Assembly (NCBI GenBank): GCA_030066475.1
Contig: JASJBO010000112.1
Span: 1 to 13,753, forward strand
From: Myxococcota bacterium
GTDB lineage: Bacteria > Myxococcota_A > UBA9160 > PR03
Length of the DNA stretch: 13,753 bases
Reading direction: 5' to 3'
Shown: positions 6,993 through 13,637 of the stretch, in pieces
Position numbering within the stretch: position 1 is the stretch's first letter
Layout of the letters: every line of letters begins with the position of its first letter
Translations under genes and position numbers: made by a program
Notes under the pieces: generated by a model
What the model was told of the DNA's origin: nothing
What the model saw: only the letters and a program-made list of their open reading frames with translations
Databases searched by the model: none

Positions 6993-7553
6993 ATGCCTGC
7001 CTTTCCGAGAAGCGAGATGGAGGAGATGGTGCGCCGCTGGGTGGCGGCCAACAACGAGTCCGGTCGGACCGGGGACTGGTCGCGGATGTCCGCCTTCTAC
7101 ACCGAGGACGCGGTCTACAGCTGGAACACGGGCCCCAACTGGGAGTTCGTCGCCCGGGGACGCCAGCAGATCCACGACTGGGCCTTCGGCAGCGAGATGG
7201 CCGGCCTCGAGAAGTGGACCTACCCCTACGTCCGCACGCTGATCGACGACCAGAAGGGCGAGTTCATCGGCATCTGGCGCCAGGTCGCTCCGGTCGAGGA
7301 TCCCGACGGCAACCCGTACGAGATCCACGGCACCGGCGGCTCGTGGTTCCGCTACGCCGGCGACTTCCAGTGGTGCTGGCAGCGCGACTTCTTCGACCAC
7401 GCCAACGCGGGCACCGTCTTCGGCGCGATGGCCCAGAACGGGCAGCTCACCGAGAAGATGCTCGAGCGCATGAAGAAGGGCTCGAAGATGCCGGGCTGGA
7501 CCCGCCGCTCCGAGTTCGACTGGTTCGCAACCCTCGCGGACCGGGAGGCGTGA
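6993..7553 (+). CDS. SnoaL / NTF2-like (nuclear transport factor 2 fold) protein
   Basis: 186 aa. The N-terminal pattern EEMVRRWVAANNESGRTGDW then FYTEDAVYSWNTGPN is the alpha1-alpha2-beta1 opening of SnoaL-like proteins, and VARGRQQIHDWAFGSEM (53-69) fits the following helix. FIGIWRQVAP and GGSWFRYAGD supply later strands of the cone-shaped pocket. Such folds include ketosteroid isomerases, polyketide cyclases and epoxide hydrolases, as well as non-enzymatic binding proteins. Trp and Tyr are frequent, suggesting a hydrophobic pocket. The C-terminal 40 residues extend beyond the core fold. The ATG at 6993 is 5 nt after the cyp51 stop, and GGAG (6981-6984) inside the end of cyp51 is its likely ribosome site. 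The next gene overlaps its stop codon (GTGA). As the partner of a CYP51-ferredoxin it may act on, or carry, the same substrate; this is inference. Confidence 0.8.
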   Translation: MPAFPRSEMEEMVRRWVAANNESGRTGDWSRMSAFYTEDAVYSWNTGPNWEFVARGRQQIHDWAFGSEMAGLEKWTYPYVRTLIDDQKGEFIGIWRQVAPVEDPDGNPYEIHGTGGSWFRYAGDFQWCWQRDFFDHANAGTVFGAMAQNGQLTEKMLERMKKGSKMPGWTRRSEFDWFATLADREA

Positions 7554-8830
7554 CCACGGCCCCCCCCTTCGATCCCCGGCGCACGCTGGCGGATCGGTCG
7601 CGACAGGAACTCTGTCGCCTGGGCCGTGAGTACCTGCTCATCGGCCACCTGCAGGACCGGGTGGGCCTGCCCCTGGCGGTGCAGCTCGTGGGCGAGGAGG
7701 CGCAGGTCCAGCTCGCGATCGACGAGTGGATGGGTGCCAGCCCGATCTACGCGGAGCGGATGCAGCGGGCGATGCGCTTCGAAGGCCACGATGTGAGCAC
7801 GGTCTTCAAGGGCATGCAGCTCGAGATCGGCGCGCCCCACCAGTTCATGGACTTCCAGTACCGGCTCGACCGGCCGGACTCGGGCGAGTTCTGGCTCGCG
7901 CACTGCGGGGCGCTGATGGACGTCGAGCGCTTCGGCGAGAAGCGCGTCGAGGCGATGTGCCACCACATCGAGGATCCCACCTTCGACGCCACGGCGGCCG
8001 CCACGCATCCCTGCATGAAGATGCGCCCGATCCACCGCCCCCCGCGCCCGGCCGAGCCGGGCCGCCGCTATCCGCACTGCCGCTGGTCGGTCTTCATCGA
8101 CGGCGAGTCGCAGCCCTACGAGCAGCACCCGAACCTGCCGCTCATGCGCGAGACCCGGATCGCCAGCGTGCCCGTCGTGACACCCGACGAGGATGAGGAG
8201 CCGGGCGGCTGGGAGGACTACAGCGGCGAGTTCGATCCCGGCTTCCAGCTCGAGGACATGGGGCACCGGGCGCTCGTGGTCGTCTGCCAGGAGGCGGCGG
8301 TGCAGGCCCACCTGCTGGCGCGCTCCCTGCTCCTGAACGTCGACCAGCGCCACGGCGAAGCCGCGGCCCGCGACCTCGGCCGCCGGATGTGGATCGGCGC
8401 GGCCGGGCTCGCCGCGGTTCGCCTGAAGCGGGCGCTGGGGCTGGACGACGGGATCGAGGCGATCGCGACCCTGTTCCAGCTCCATCCCCACTTCCTGCCC
8501 CGGACGTACGTCGACCTGAGGGTCGAGCTCCTCGACGAGCGCAGTGCGCGCATCGCGATCGGCGCCTGCCCGGCGCTCCAGGAGGCCGACGCCCACTCCT
8601 GGTTCGGCAGCCTCTCGAGCGAGCCGCATCCGGCGCTCGAGACGATCGCGTCCGTGGTGAACCCGCGGGCGCGCTGCCATCCCGCCGAGGCGGGCGACGC
8701 CCGCCTTGCCTGGCGCATCGCCATCGAGCCGGATGCGGAGCCGCTGGAAGAGCCCGACGAGCTCAGGCTCGCCCGCTACAGCCACGGCCTCGACTTCGAG
8801 CTGATGCAGCGGAGACCCCTGCGCGCCTGA
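7550..8830 (+). CDS. Conserved-looking protein of unknown function with a Cys/His-rich centre, third gene of the cyp51 operon
   Basis: 426 aa starting at a GTG that overlaps the stop of the SnoaL-like gene (GTGA), so translational coupling is likely; GGGAGG sits just upstream. I do not recognise a named family with confidence. No signal peptide or long membrane segment is visible. The centre holds H118-C119-GALMDVE, then EAMCHHIEDPTFDATA (C137, H138, H139, E141, D142), THPC (H153, C155) and RPIHRPPRP (H162), a spacing that looks like a metal or cofactor site. Further on are PHCRW (H176, C177) and an acidic stretch TPDEDEEPGG (211-220). A possible relation to amidohydrolase-like L-2-amino-thiazoline-4-carboxylate hydrolase proteins came to mind but is weak. 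It should work with CYP51, given the shared operon. It ends 3 bp before the convergent PEP-CTERM gene. Confidence 0.78.
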   Translation: MTTAPPFDPRRTLADRSRQELCRLGREYLLIGHLQDRVGLPLAVQLVGEEAQVQLAIDEWMGASPIYAERMQRAMRFEGHDVSTVFKGMQLEIGAPHQFMDFQYRLDRPDSGEFWLAHCGALMDVERFGEKRVEAMCHHIEDPTFDATAAATHPCMKMRPIHRPPRPAEPGRRYPHCRWSVFIDGESQPYEQHPNLPLMRETRIASVPVVTPDEDEEPGGWEDYSGEFDPGFQLEDMGHRALVVVCQEAAVQAHLLARSLLLNVDQRHGEAAARDLGRRMWIGAAGLAAVRLKRALGLDDGIEAIATLFQLHPHFLPRTYVDLRVELLDERSARIAIGACPALQEADAHSWFGSLSSEPHPALETIASVVNPRARCHPAEAGDARLAWRIAIEPDAEPLEEPDELRLARYSHGLDFELMQRRPLRA

Positions 8831-8833
8831 GCG

Positions 8834-10009
8834 TCAGGGGTGGTGGGAGCCAGCCGGTCGGGGCCGGCAGCGCCTCCTGGCGAGGATGGCCAGCGCGACA
8901 CTCGTCCCGAGCCAGCACGCGGCGGCTCGCGGCTCCGGCACCAGCCGCACCGAGTCGAAGAGCGCCTCGCGTTCTCCCCCGGCGCCGCTCTTCCCCAGCG
9001 TGACCTCGAGCAGGGCCGCGTGCGCGTCGGCGGGTGCGACCGTGTACGTGTCGATCGCCGACCACTGGTCTTCGACGTAGGAGACGGTATTCGACGTCCA
9101 GAGGATGGACTCCGTGCAGTCCTCCCTGCGGAAGAACCGGATCCGGTAGCCGGGTGCGCCGTCGGTCCCCTGAGCCGACGGCACGTAGACGAAGCCCCGC
9201 AGCTCGTGGATGGCCGACGGTCGGACCCCGAAGCAGTCGGTGACGATGCGAACGCGCCGATCCTCCTGGGCGCTGTCGTTGTGGAGTCGGGCCGAGCCGG
9301 ACAGGAAGGGGTCTTCCCGGTCGAAGCGTGCCCACTCGGCCGATCCGCTGCCGCCACTGGGATCGAAGCTCCAGTGCGCGAGATCGAAGTCGAACTCCGG
9401 GTTGGGCGAGAAGACCGCCTCGCCGCGCAGGAACACGCGCTCCTTCTCGACTCCCTGCACCGCGACCGATACGGGGGAGACGCCGAGGAGGAACGTCCAG
9501 GGTCCGCTGACGATGGCGCCTGCCGTGTCGAGGCCGGCGAGCGCGAGCGGGCCGAGATCGGACGACACGGTCTCGCCGTCGAGGCCGACCGGCGGAAAGG
9601 AGGAGCAGTCGGGGCCCGTACAGCGGAACGAGGCGGAGGCTCGCAGCAAGGGCCCGCTCCCGACGAGCTCGACCGAAGCGCCCGCCAGCGTCGCTTTGCG
9701 CATGCCGACCTGGAACCCGGAGAACGCACCGGTGACGCTCGTCACGCCGAGGGCGTTCACGAACGCGCCGATCGAGGCACCCGTGATGCCCGCGCTGCCG
9801 TCCAGGGGACGCCTGGGCCCCGACGCCTGCACGGCGAGGGTCAGCGATCCGAGCGAGACCCCTCCATTCGGGGGGATCTCGATGGCGCCGTCGTAGATCC
9901 GCACCAGGCTCGGCCTCAGATCGAACTCGATCAGGAGCTGGTCCCCGCCTGCCGGCCCGGCGAGCATCGCCGCGCAGATACTGATCCACAGGGTGAGAGC
10001 GCCCTTCAT
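8834..10009 (-). CDS. Exported protein with jelly-roll-like domain and PEP-CTERM (VPEP) sorting tail
   Basis: 391 aa. The N-terminal MKGALTLWISICAAMLAGPAG is a signal peptide with likely cleavage near residue 20-22. The first half (about 25-200) is beta-rich with no named domain; Cys130 and Cys135 could form a disulphide. The second half (about 200-357) has the pattern FDFDLAHWSF, then EWARFDREDPFLSGSARLHND and later DQWSAIDTYTVA and LFDSVRLVPEP, the layout of a carbohydrate-binding-like or choice-of-anchor jelly roll. The tail is VPEP (357-360), a hydrophobic stretch (about 362-377) and RRR: a PEP-CTERM signal, normally processed by an exosortase and linked to exopolysaccharide-producing cell surfaces. 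No exosortase is present here. An in-frame ATG at 10039 (MARPLQ) is an alternative start; neither start has a strong ribosome site. It diverges from another VPEP protein gene. Confidence 0.82.
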   Translation of the reverse strand: MKGALTLWISICAAMLAGPAGGDQLLIEFDLRPSLVRIYDGAIEIPPNGGVSLGSLTLAVQASGPRRPLDGSAGITGASIGAFVNALGVTSVTGAFSGFQVGMRKATLAGASVELVGSGPLLRASASFRCTGPDCSSFPPVGLDGETVSSDLGPLALAGLDTAGAIVSGPWTFLLGVSPVSVAVQGVEKERVFLRGEAVFSPNPEFDFDLAHWSFDPSGGSGSAEWARFDREDPFLSGSARLHNDSAQEDRRVRIVTDCFGVRPSAIHELRGFVYVPSAQGTDGAPGYRIRFFRREDCTESILWTSNTVSYVEDQWSAIDTYTVAPADAHAALLEVTLGKSGAGGEREALFDSVRLVPEPRAAACWLGTSVALAILARRRCRPRPAGSHHP

Positions 10010-10250
10010 GCACCGGAGCGTCTGCAAGGGGCGAGCCATGCAGCTTCGCCGAAGGGGTCGCCTTCCCGTCGATGGAGCTCGTACGGAGCCCTGTGGCCGC
10101 CGGCGACCGGGTGCAGACTGCCACGCCGCGCTCGAACCGGGTGAGGCATTGTGACCGTCGGTGACGCGAATCCACCAGAGCTTGCGCGCGTGGGCGCCAT
10201 GTCGGGCGTGCGACATCTCGCGATCGGTTCGTGCCCTAGCCTGGCCTCCG
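10010..10250. promoter_or_regulatory. Divergent intergenic region between two PEP-CTERM protein genes
   Basis: 241 bp between two divergent starts should hold both promoters. I looked for sigma-70 boxes and for a sigma-54 element (GG-N10-GC), which often precedes PEP-CTERM genes, and found no convincing match. No clear inverted repeat stands out. Confidence 0.35.
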
Positions 10251-11660
10251 ATGGATGACGGGGCGCAGTCGAAGCGATCGTGGGCGTTGGCCGTCGTGCT
10301 GGTGGCGCTGGCCGGGCCCGCGGCTGCAGCCGAGTTCGTCGTCGACAGCCTGGTCGACGGCATCGATCTCGATCAGGGAGACGGCATCTGCCTGGGGCTC
10401 GCCGATCGCTGTACGCTGCGGGCCGCGATCCAGGAGGCGAACGCGTTGCCGGGCACGCACACGATCGTGCTCGGAGCGGGGGTCTACGCGCTCACGATCC
10501 GCGGCAGCGACGAGGACGCCGGGGCCACCGGCGACCTCGACGTGACGGGCGCGCTGCGGATCGAAGGGGTGGGCGCGGACGAGACGGTGGTCGAGGCCAG
10601 CACCGGCGACCGGGTGTTCGACGTCGCCGCAGGCGCGGAGCTCACGCTCGCGGGCATGACGGTCTGCCGGGGTCTGGCGATCGGCGCGGGCGGCGGATTG
10701 CGCGCGGGCGAAGACACGTTCGTCTTCCTGTCCCGGAGCCGCATCGAGCTCAACATCGCGACCGAGCTCGGCGGCGGCGTCGCGCTCGTCGCGACCGAGC
10801 ATCCCGCCACCCTGCTGGCCTTCGAGACCGACTTCTTCCAGAACGTCGCGGGCTACCCGGCGCCCGTCTCGGGGACCGGCGGCGCCATCTACGCCGGCTT
10901 CGGGTCCGTCCAGCTGCTGGACGTGACGCTCGCGGCGAACGAGGCCGACTCGTCCCCCGCGCTCTGGGCCGGAGGCCAGGCCGTGATCGAGCGCAGCACG
11001 ATCCGGGATCACTCGGCGAACCGGAGCACGATGGAGTTCCTGGGCAGCGCTCCGTCCCGGATCGAGAACAGCACGATCAGCGGGAACGACAGCGACTTCG
11101 CGATCCTGCTCACGACGGGCGCGGGGCGGACGACGATCCGGAACAGCACGATCGTCGACAACGAGGCCGCCATCACCCTCGACAACTTCGCCTCCCCCCG
11201 GCTCTACCTGGGCAACAGCGTGATCTTCAACACCGTCACGGCGGGGGAGTGCCAGGACGTCGACTCGCTCGGGCACAACGCGCGTCCGGCCGGTCCGGAG
11301 GGATACTGCGGCACTCCGACGACCGACCTCCTGCTGACCGATCCGGAGCTCGGGCCGCTGCAGGACAACGGGGGGGACACGCCCACGCATCTGCCGCTCG
11401 CCGGCAGCCCGCTCATCGACGCCGGCGACGACGAGAGCTGCCTCGGCGTGGATCAGAGGCTCGCGGACCGCCCCCAGGACGGCGACGGCGACGGAGCCGC
11501 GCGCTGCGACATCGGTGCCGTCGAGGTGCCGGAGCCCGGGCGCCCCCAGGCCGGCGTCGCGGCGCTCATCGCACTCGGCCTGCGCGCACGCGCGGCCCGG
11601 CGACGCCCGAGGCAGCCCACGCCGCGGCACCGAGCGATCGCAGCATGTCGATCTCGGTGA
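10251..11660 (+). CDS. Exported beta-helix protein with CSLREA-like N-terminus, choice-of-anchor-Q-like end and VPEP tail
   Basis: 469 aa. The signal peptide is at residues 1-27 (WALAVVLVALAGPAAAA). GICLGLADRCTLRAAIQEAN (46-64) resembles the CSLREA motif found at the start of many secreted repeat proteins. A right-handed parallel beta-helix follows (about 95-330), with repeated short strands and repeats of the type IERSTIRDHSANRS, IENSTISGNDS and IRNSTIVDNEA. The end, DNGGDTPTHLPLAGSPLID (372-390), then DQRLADRPQDGDGDGAARCD and IGAVEVPEPG, matches the choice-of-anchor-Q pattern, and VPEP is at 426-429. The hydrophobic stretch after VPEP is short (about 12 residues), and 15-20 extra Arg-rich residues follow it, so sorting may be inefficient or the tail may be a late frameshift. 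Likely surface-exposed, perhaps polysaccharide-binding or -cleaving. The ATG at 10251 is chosen because it directly precedes the signal peptide; no strong ribosome site. Confidence 0.85.
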   Translation: MDDGAQSKRSWALAVVLVALAGPAAAAEFVVDSLVDGIDLDQGDGICLGLADRCTLRAAIQEANALPGTHTIVLGAGVYALTIRGSDEDAGATGDLDVTGALRIEGVGADETVVEASTGDRVFDVAAGAELTLAGMTVCRGLAIGAGGGLRAGEDTFVFLSRSRIELNIATELGGGVALVATEHPATLLAFETDFFQNVAGYPAPVSGTGGAIYAGFGSVQLLDVTLAANEADSSPALWAGGQAVIERSTIRDHSANRSTMEFLGSAPSRIENSTISGNDSDFAILLTTGAGRTTIRNSTIVDNEAAITLDNFASPRLYLGNSVIFNTVTAGECQDVDSLGHNARPAGPEGYCGTPTTDLLLTDPELGPLQDNGGDTPTHLPLAGSPLIDAGDDESCLGVDQRLADRPQDGDGDGAARCDIGAVEVPEPGRPQAGVAALIALGLRARAARRRPRQPTPRHRAIAACRSR

Positions 11661-11674
11661 CGAGGCTGGCGCTT

Positions 11675-11699
11675 CGGAGCTAGGGGGCGAGGGGCTCCG
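11675..11699. terminator. Weak hairpin between convergent genes
   Basis: CGGAGC (11675-11680) and GCTCCG (11694-11699) form a 6-bp inverted repeat spanning the stop of the lipoprotein gene and the 19-bp convergent gap. There is no T-run on either side, so an intrinsic terminator is only a possibility. Confidence 0.25.
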
Positions 11700-12201
11700 T
11701 CGCGGCCTCCTCCGCCTCTGCCCAGGCGTCCGGGTTGGGGGTCGAGGGCGGGTCGAGCCGGAAGTAGTCGGTGATCCCCGACGTCCACGAGCCGTGAAAC
11801 GGCGCCCCGTACTTCGCCTGCCCCGCGGCGATCAAGGCCTGGTGGGCGGCCTCGTCGGTCACGAACACCGCGTGGCGCTCGAAGTGGCGCCCGTCCGCCC
11901 GGAGCACGACGCGGGGCGACTCGGCCACCACCGCGTCCCAACGCTTGAGGAAGGCGTAGGTCACCGGGAGGTGGGGCACGCCGTCGAGGACGACGATGCC
12001 GGTGCGCACCGTGCGCGGGGGCGAAGAGTCGATCTGCACGTCCACCGAGTCGAGATCCACGGCGAACGACCAGTCGGGCTCGGGGCCGGTCTCGAGCGCG
12101 CCCTCGAACGCGCCGCCCGGCACGAAGCCCACGGGTCCATCGGTCCAGCAGCCCACGGAGAGCAGGCCCAGGAGGAGCAGGAGCAAGACGGGTCGATGCA
12201 T
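11680..12201 (-). CDS. Small lipoprotein, possibly with a split-barrel (nitroreductase/PNPOx-like) domain
   Basis: 173 aa. MHRPVLLLLLLGLLSVGC is a lipoprotein signal peptide with lipobox LSVG-Cys18, so it is probably anchored in the outer or inner membrane facing the periplasm. The mature part has PGGAFEGALETGPEPDWSFA (28-47), VDSVDVQ-type strands, GIVVLDGVPHLPV (68-80), LKRWDAVVAESPRVVLRADG (85-104) and FERHAVFVTD (107-116). This strand order and the Trp/Pro pattern recall F420/FMN-dependent split-barrel proteins; that link is tentative. The C-terminal 30 residues are Pro- and Glu-rich. The ATG at 12201 immediately follows a divergent promoter region with no space for a Shine-Dalgarno, so the mRNA may be leaderless. 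It diverges from a TetR gene and shares its operator. Confidence 0.78.
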   Translation of the reverse strand: MHRPVLLLLLLGLLSVGCWTDGPVGFVPGGAFEGALETGPEPDWSFAVDLDSVDVQIDSSPPRTVRTGIVVLDGVPHLPVTYAFLKRWDAVVAESPRVVLRADGRHFERHAVFVTDEAAHQALIAAGQAKYGAPFHGSWTSGITDYFRLDPPSTPNPDAWAEAEEAATEPLAP

Positions 12202-12207
12202 GAGCCA

Positions 12208-12239
12208 ATATTGACAGTGTATATTTTCGCTGTCAACAT
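12208..12239. promoter_or_regulatory. Symmetric TetR-type operator with a TTGACA box in each arm
   Basis: The arms ATATTGACAG (12208-12217) and CTGTCAACAT (12230-12239) are inverted repeats with one mismatch in ten, separated by a 12-bp AT-rich centre. Each arm contains a perfect -35 hexamer TTGACA pointing across the palindrome. Seventeen bases further lie CAACAT (plus) and CAATAT (minus) as weak -10 candidates. The site lies between a TetR gene and a lipoprotein gene and would block both promoters when bound. Confidence 0.7.
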
Positions 12240-12249
12240 CCGTGTCACG

Positions 12250-12924
12250 ATGCCCTCTGCCGCTCCCTCTCGCCGCCCCCGCTCCACCTATCACCACGGC
12301 AATCTGCGGCCCGCCCTCGTCTCGGCAGGCGTGGAGCTCCTCGAGGCCGAGGGCGTGGAGGCGCTGACCCTGCGTGCCGTTGCGCGGCGCGCCGGCGTCT
12401 CCCACGGCGCGCCCTACAACCACTTCGCCGACCGCCAGGCGCTGCTCGCGGCGGTGGCCACCGAGGGCTTCGAGCAGCTTGGCGCATCGATCGCGACCGC
12501 CGCCGCCGGCGTGACGGCCCCGCGCGAGCGGCTGCGCGCCCTGGCGCGTGGCTACCTGGCCTTCCCGGCCGCACACCCCGAGCTCTACCGCCTGATGTTC
12601 GGCAACGAGATCCGCGACCGCGCCGCCCACCCGGAGCTCGTCGCTGCCGACGACGCGATCGCCGGGGCAGCCCGGGAGGCGACGGCAGCATGCCTCGCGC
12701 TCTCCGCGCGCAGGCCGGTCGCCACGGAGATGGCGTCAGCCGCCGGCTGGGCACTCGTCCACGGTCTCGCCGCGCTGCTGATCGACGACCAGATCCACCT
12801 CCCGAGCGGCCGCGTGCCCGACGCCGCCTTCCAGGAGGAGGTCGCGGACCTCTTCCTCGACGCCATGATCCCCGAGGACGCGCTCGCTCCCGCGACCGTC
12901 CGGACAGCGAGGAGCAAGGGATGA
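12250..12924 (+). CDS. TetR/AcrR-family regulator with WHG-type C-terminal domain
   Basis: 224 aa. The region STYHHGNLRPALVSAGVELL (12-31) followed by LRAVARRAGVSHGAPYNHFADRQALL (41-66) is the helix-turn-helix of the YHHGNLR subgroup of TetR proteins. The C-terminal ligand domain has ELYRLMFG (111-118) and ALVHGLAALLIDD (168-180), matching the WHG domain in which the Trp-His-Gly triplet lies at the helix; here it is Val-His-Gly. The ATG at 12250 is the only start near the motif and follows the operator by 10 bp. With no Shine-Dalgarno visible and a promoter predicted to initiate close to the ATG, the transcript may be leaderless. Its stop overlaps the SDR start by four bases (ATGA), so regulator and enzyme are co-translated. 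It probably represses itself, the SDR and the divergent lipoprotein; the ligand is unknown. Confidence 0.88.
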   Translation: MPSAAPSRRPRSTYHHGNLRPALVSAGVELLEAEGVEALTLRAVARRAGVSHGAPYNHFADRQALLAAVATEGFEQLGASIATAAAGVTAPRERLRALARGYLAFPAAHPELYRLMFGNEIRDRAAHPELVAADDAIAGAAREATAACLALSARRPVATEMASAAGWALVHGLAALLIDDQIHLPSGRVPDAAFQEEVADLFLDAMIPEDALAPATVRTARSKG

Positions 12925-13637
12925 ACCTCTCCGGCAAGACGACGCTCGTCACGGGCGGCAGCTCGGGCATCGGCGAAGCCCTCGTGCGCGCACTCGCGGC
13001 GGCCGGCGCGCGCGTCCTCACCTGCGGGCGCAACGAGGCGGCGCTCGCGCGCAGCGGTGCCGAGACCCTCGCCTGCGATCTCGCGACGCGCGACGGCCGC
13101 GCGAGCCTGATCGAATGGGTCGGCAAGCAGACCGACGCGCTCGACCTGCTCGTCCACAACGCCGGCGTCCAGCACGAGGTGCGCATCGATCCCGACCTCG
13201 ACGGGGACGCGGTGGAGCAGGAGATCGCGACCAACCTGCTCGCGCCGATCGCGCTGACGGCGGCGCTCCTGCCGCTGCTCGAGCGCGGCCGCGAGCCCGT
13301 GGTGGTCCAGCTGTCCTCGGGCCTCGCGATCGCGCCGAAGGCGAGTGCGCCGGTCTATTGCGCCACCAAGGCGGCGCTCAGCAACTTCTCCCGCGGCCTG
13401 CGCTTCCAGCTCGAGCCGAAGGGCATCCGCGTGGTCGACGTGGTGACCCCGCTCGTCAAGACACCGATGACGGCGGGCCGGCACGACGGCGCCATGGAGG
13501 TCGATGACTTCGTCGCGAAGCTGCTCCGCGGCCTCGCCGCCGGAAAGGACGAGATCTACGTGGGCAAGGCCCGCCTCCTGCCGGTGCTGCTGCGCCTTGC
13601 GCCGAACCGCGCGCGAAACGTCCTGCGCAACGGCTAG
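12921..13637 (+). CDS. Short-chain dehydrogenase, DltE-like (COG3967 type)
   Basis: 238 aa classical SDR. TGGSSGIG is at residues 11-18, CGRNEAAL at 35-42, HNAGVQ at 79-84 (NNAG-like), SSG at 132-134, catalytic Tyr146 and Lys150 in YCATK, and TPLVKTPM at 176-183. HNAGVQHEVRI together with EIATNLLAPIALTAALLP and PVYCATKAAL is the pattern of DltE-like SDRs. In spite of the name, proteins of this group occur widely outside D-alanylation loci, and no dlt genes are visible here. Arg37 after beta-2 (CGRN) suggests NADP(H). The substrate is unknown. The ATG at 12921 overlaps the TetR stop (ATGA), with GAGGAG 6 nt upstream. A hydrophobic, basic C-terminus (217-236) may touch membranes. It is last gene of this operon; the inverted repeat downstream could contribute to ending transcription. 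Confidence 0.9.
   Translation: MNLSGKTTLVTGGSSGIGEALVRALAAAGARVLTCGRNEAALARSGAETLACDLATRDGRASLIEWVGKQTDALDLLVHNAGVQHEVRIDPDLDGDAVEQEIATNLLAPIALTAALLPLLERGREPVVVQLSSGLAIAPKASAPVYCATKAALSNFSRGLRFQLEPKGIRVVDVVTPLVKTPMTAGRHDGAMEVDDFVAKLLRGLAAGKDEIYVGKARLLPVLLRLAPNRARNVLRNG

Noticed and set aside
7352..8785. Minus-strand frame (477 codons) opposite the unknown third gene of the cyp51 operon
   Set aside because: His/Arg-rich antisense composition with no ribosome site; the plus-strand frame is coupled to the operon by GTGA.
10010..10250. Sigma-54 promoter for the PEP-CTERM genes
   Set aside because: No GG-N10-GC element with acceptable flanks was found on either strand.
10010..10363. Long N-terminal extension of the minus-strand VPEP protein
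   Set aside because: The extension has no domain and overlaps the divergent gene start; the signal peptide begins at the ATG at 10009 (or 10039).
10280..11683. Alternative plus-strand frame (467 codons) across the beta-helix gene
   Set aside because: Arg-rich nonsense composition; the frame starting at 10251 has a signal peptide, CSLREA-like motif, beta-helix repeats and VPEP.
12921..13637. True D-alanylation (dltE) function
   Set aside because: No dltA-D genes are nearby and the name reflects family similarity only.
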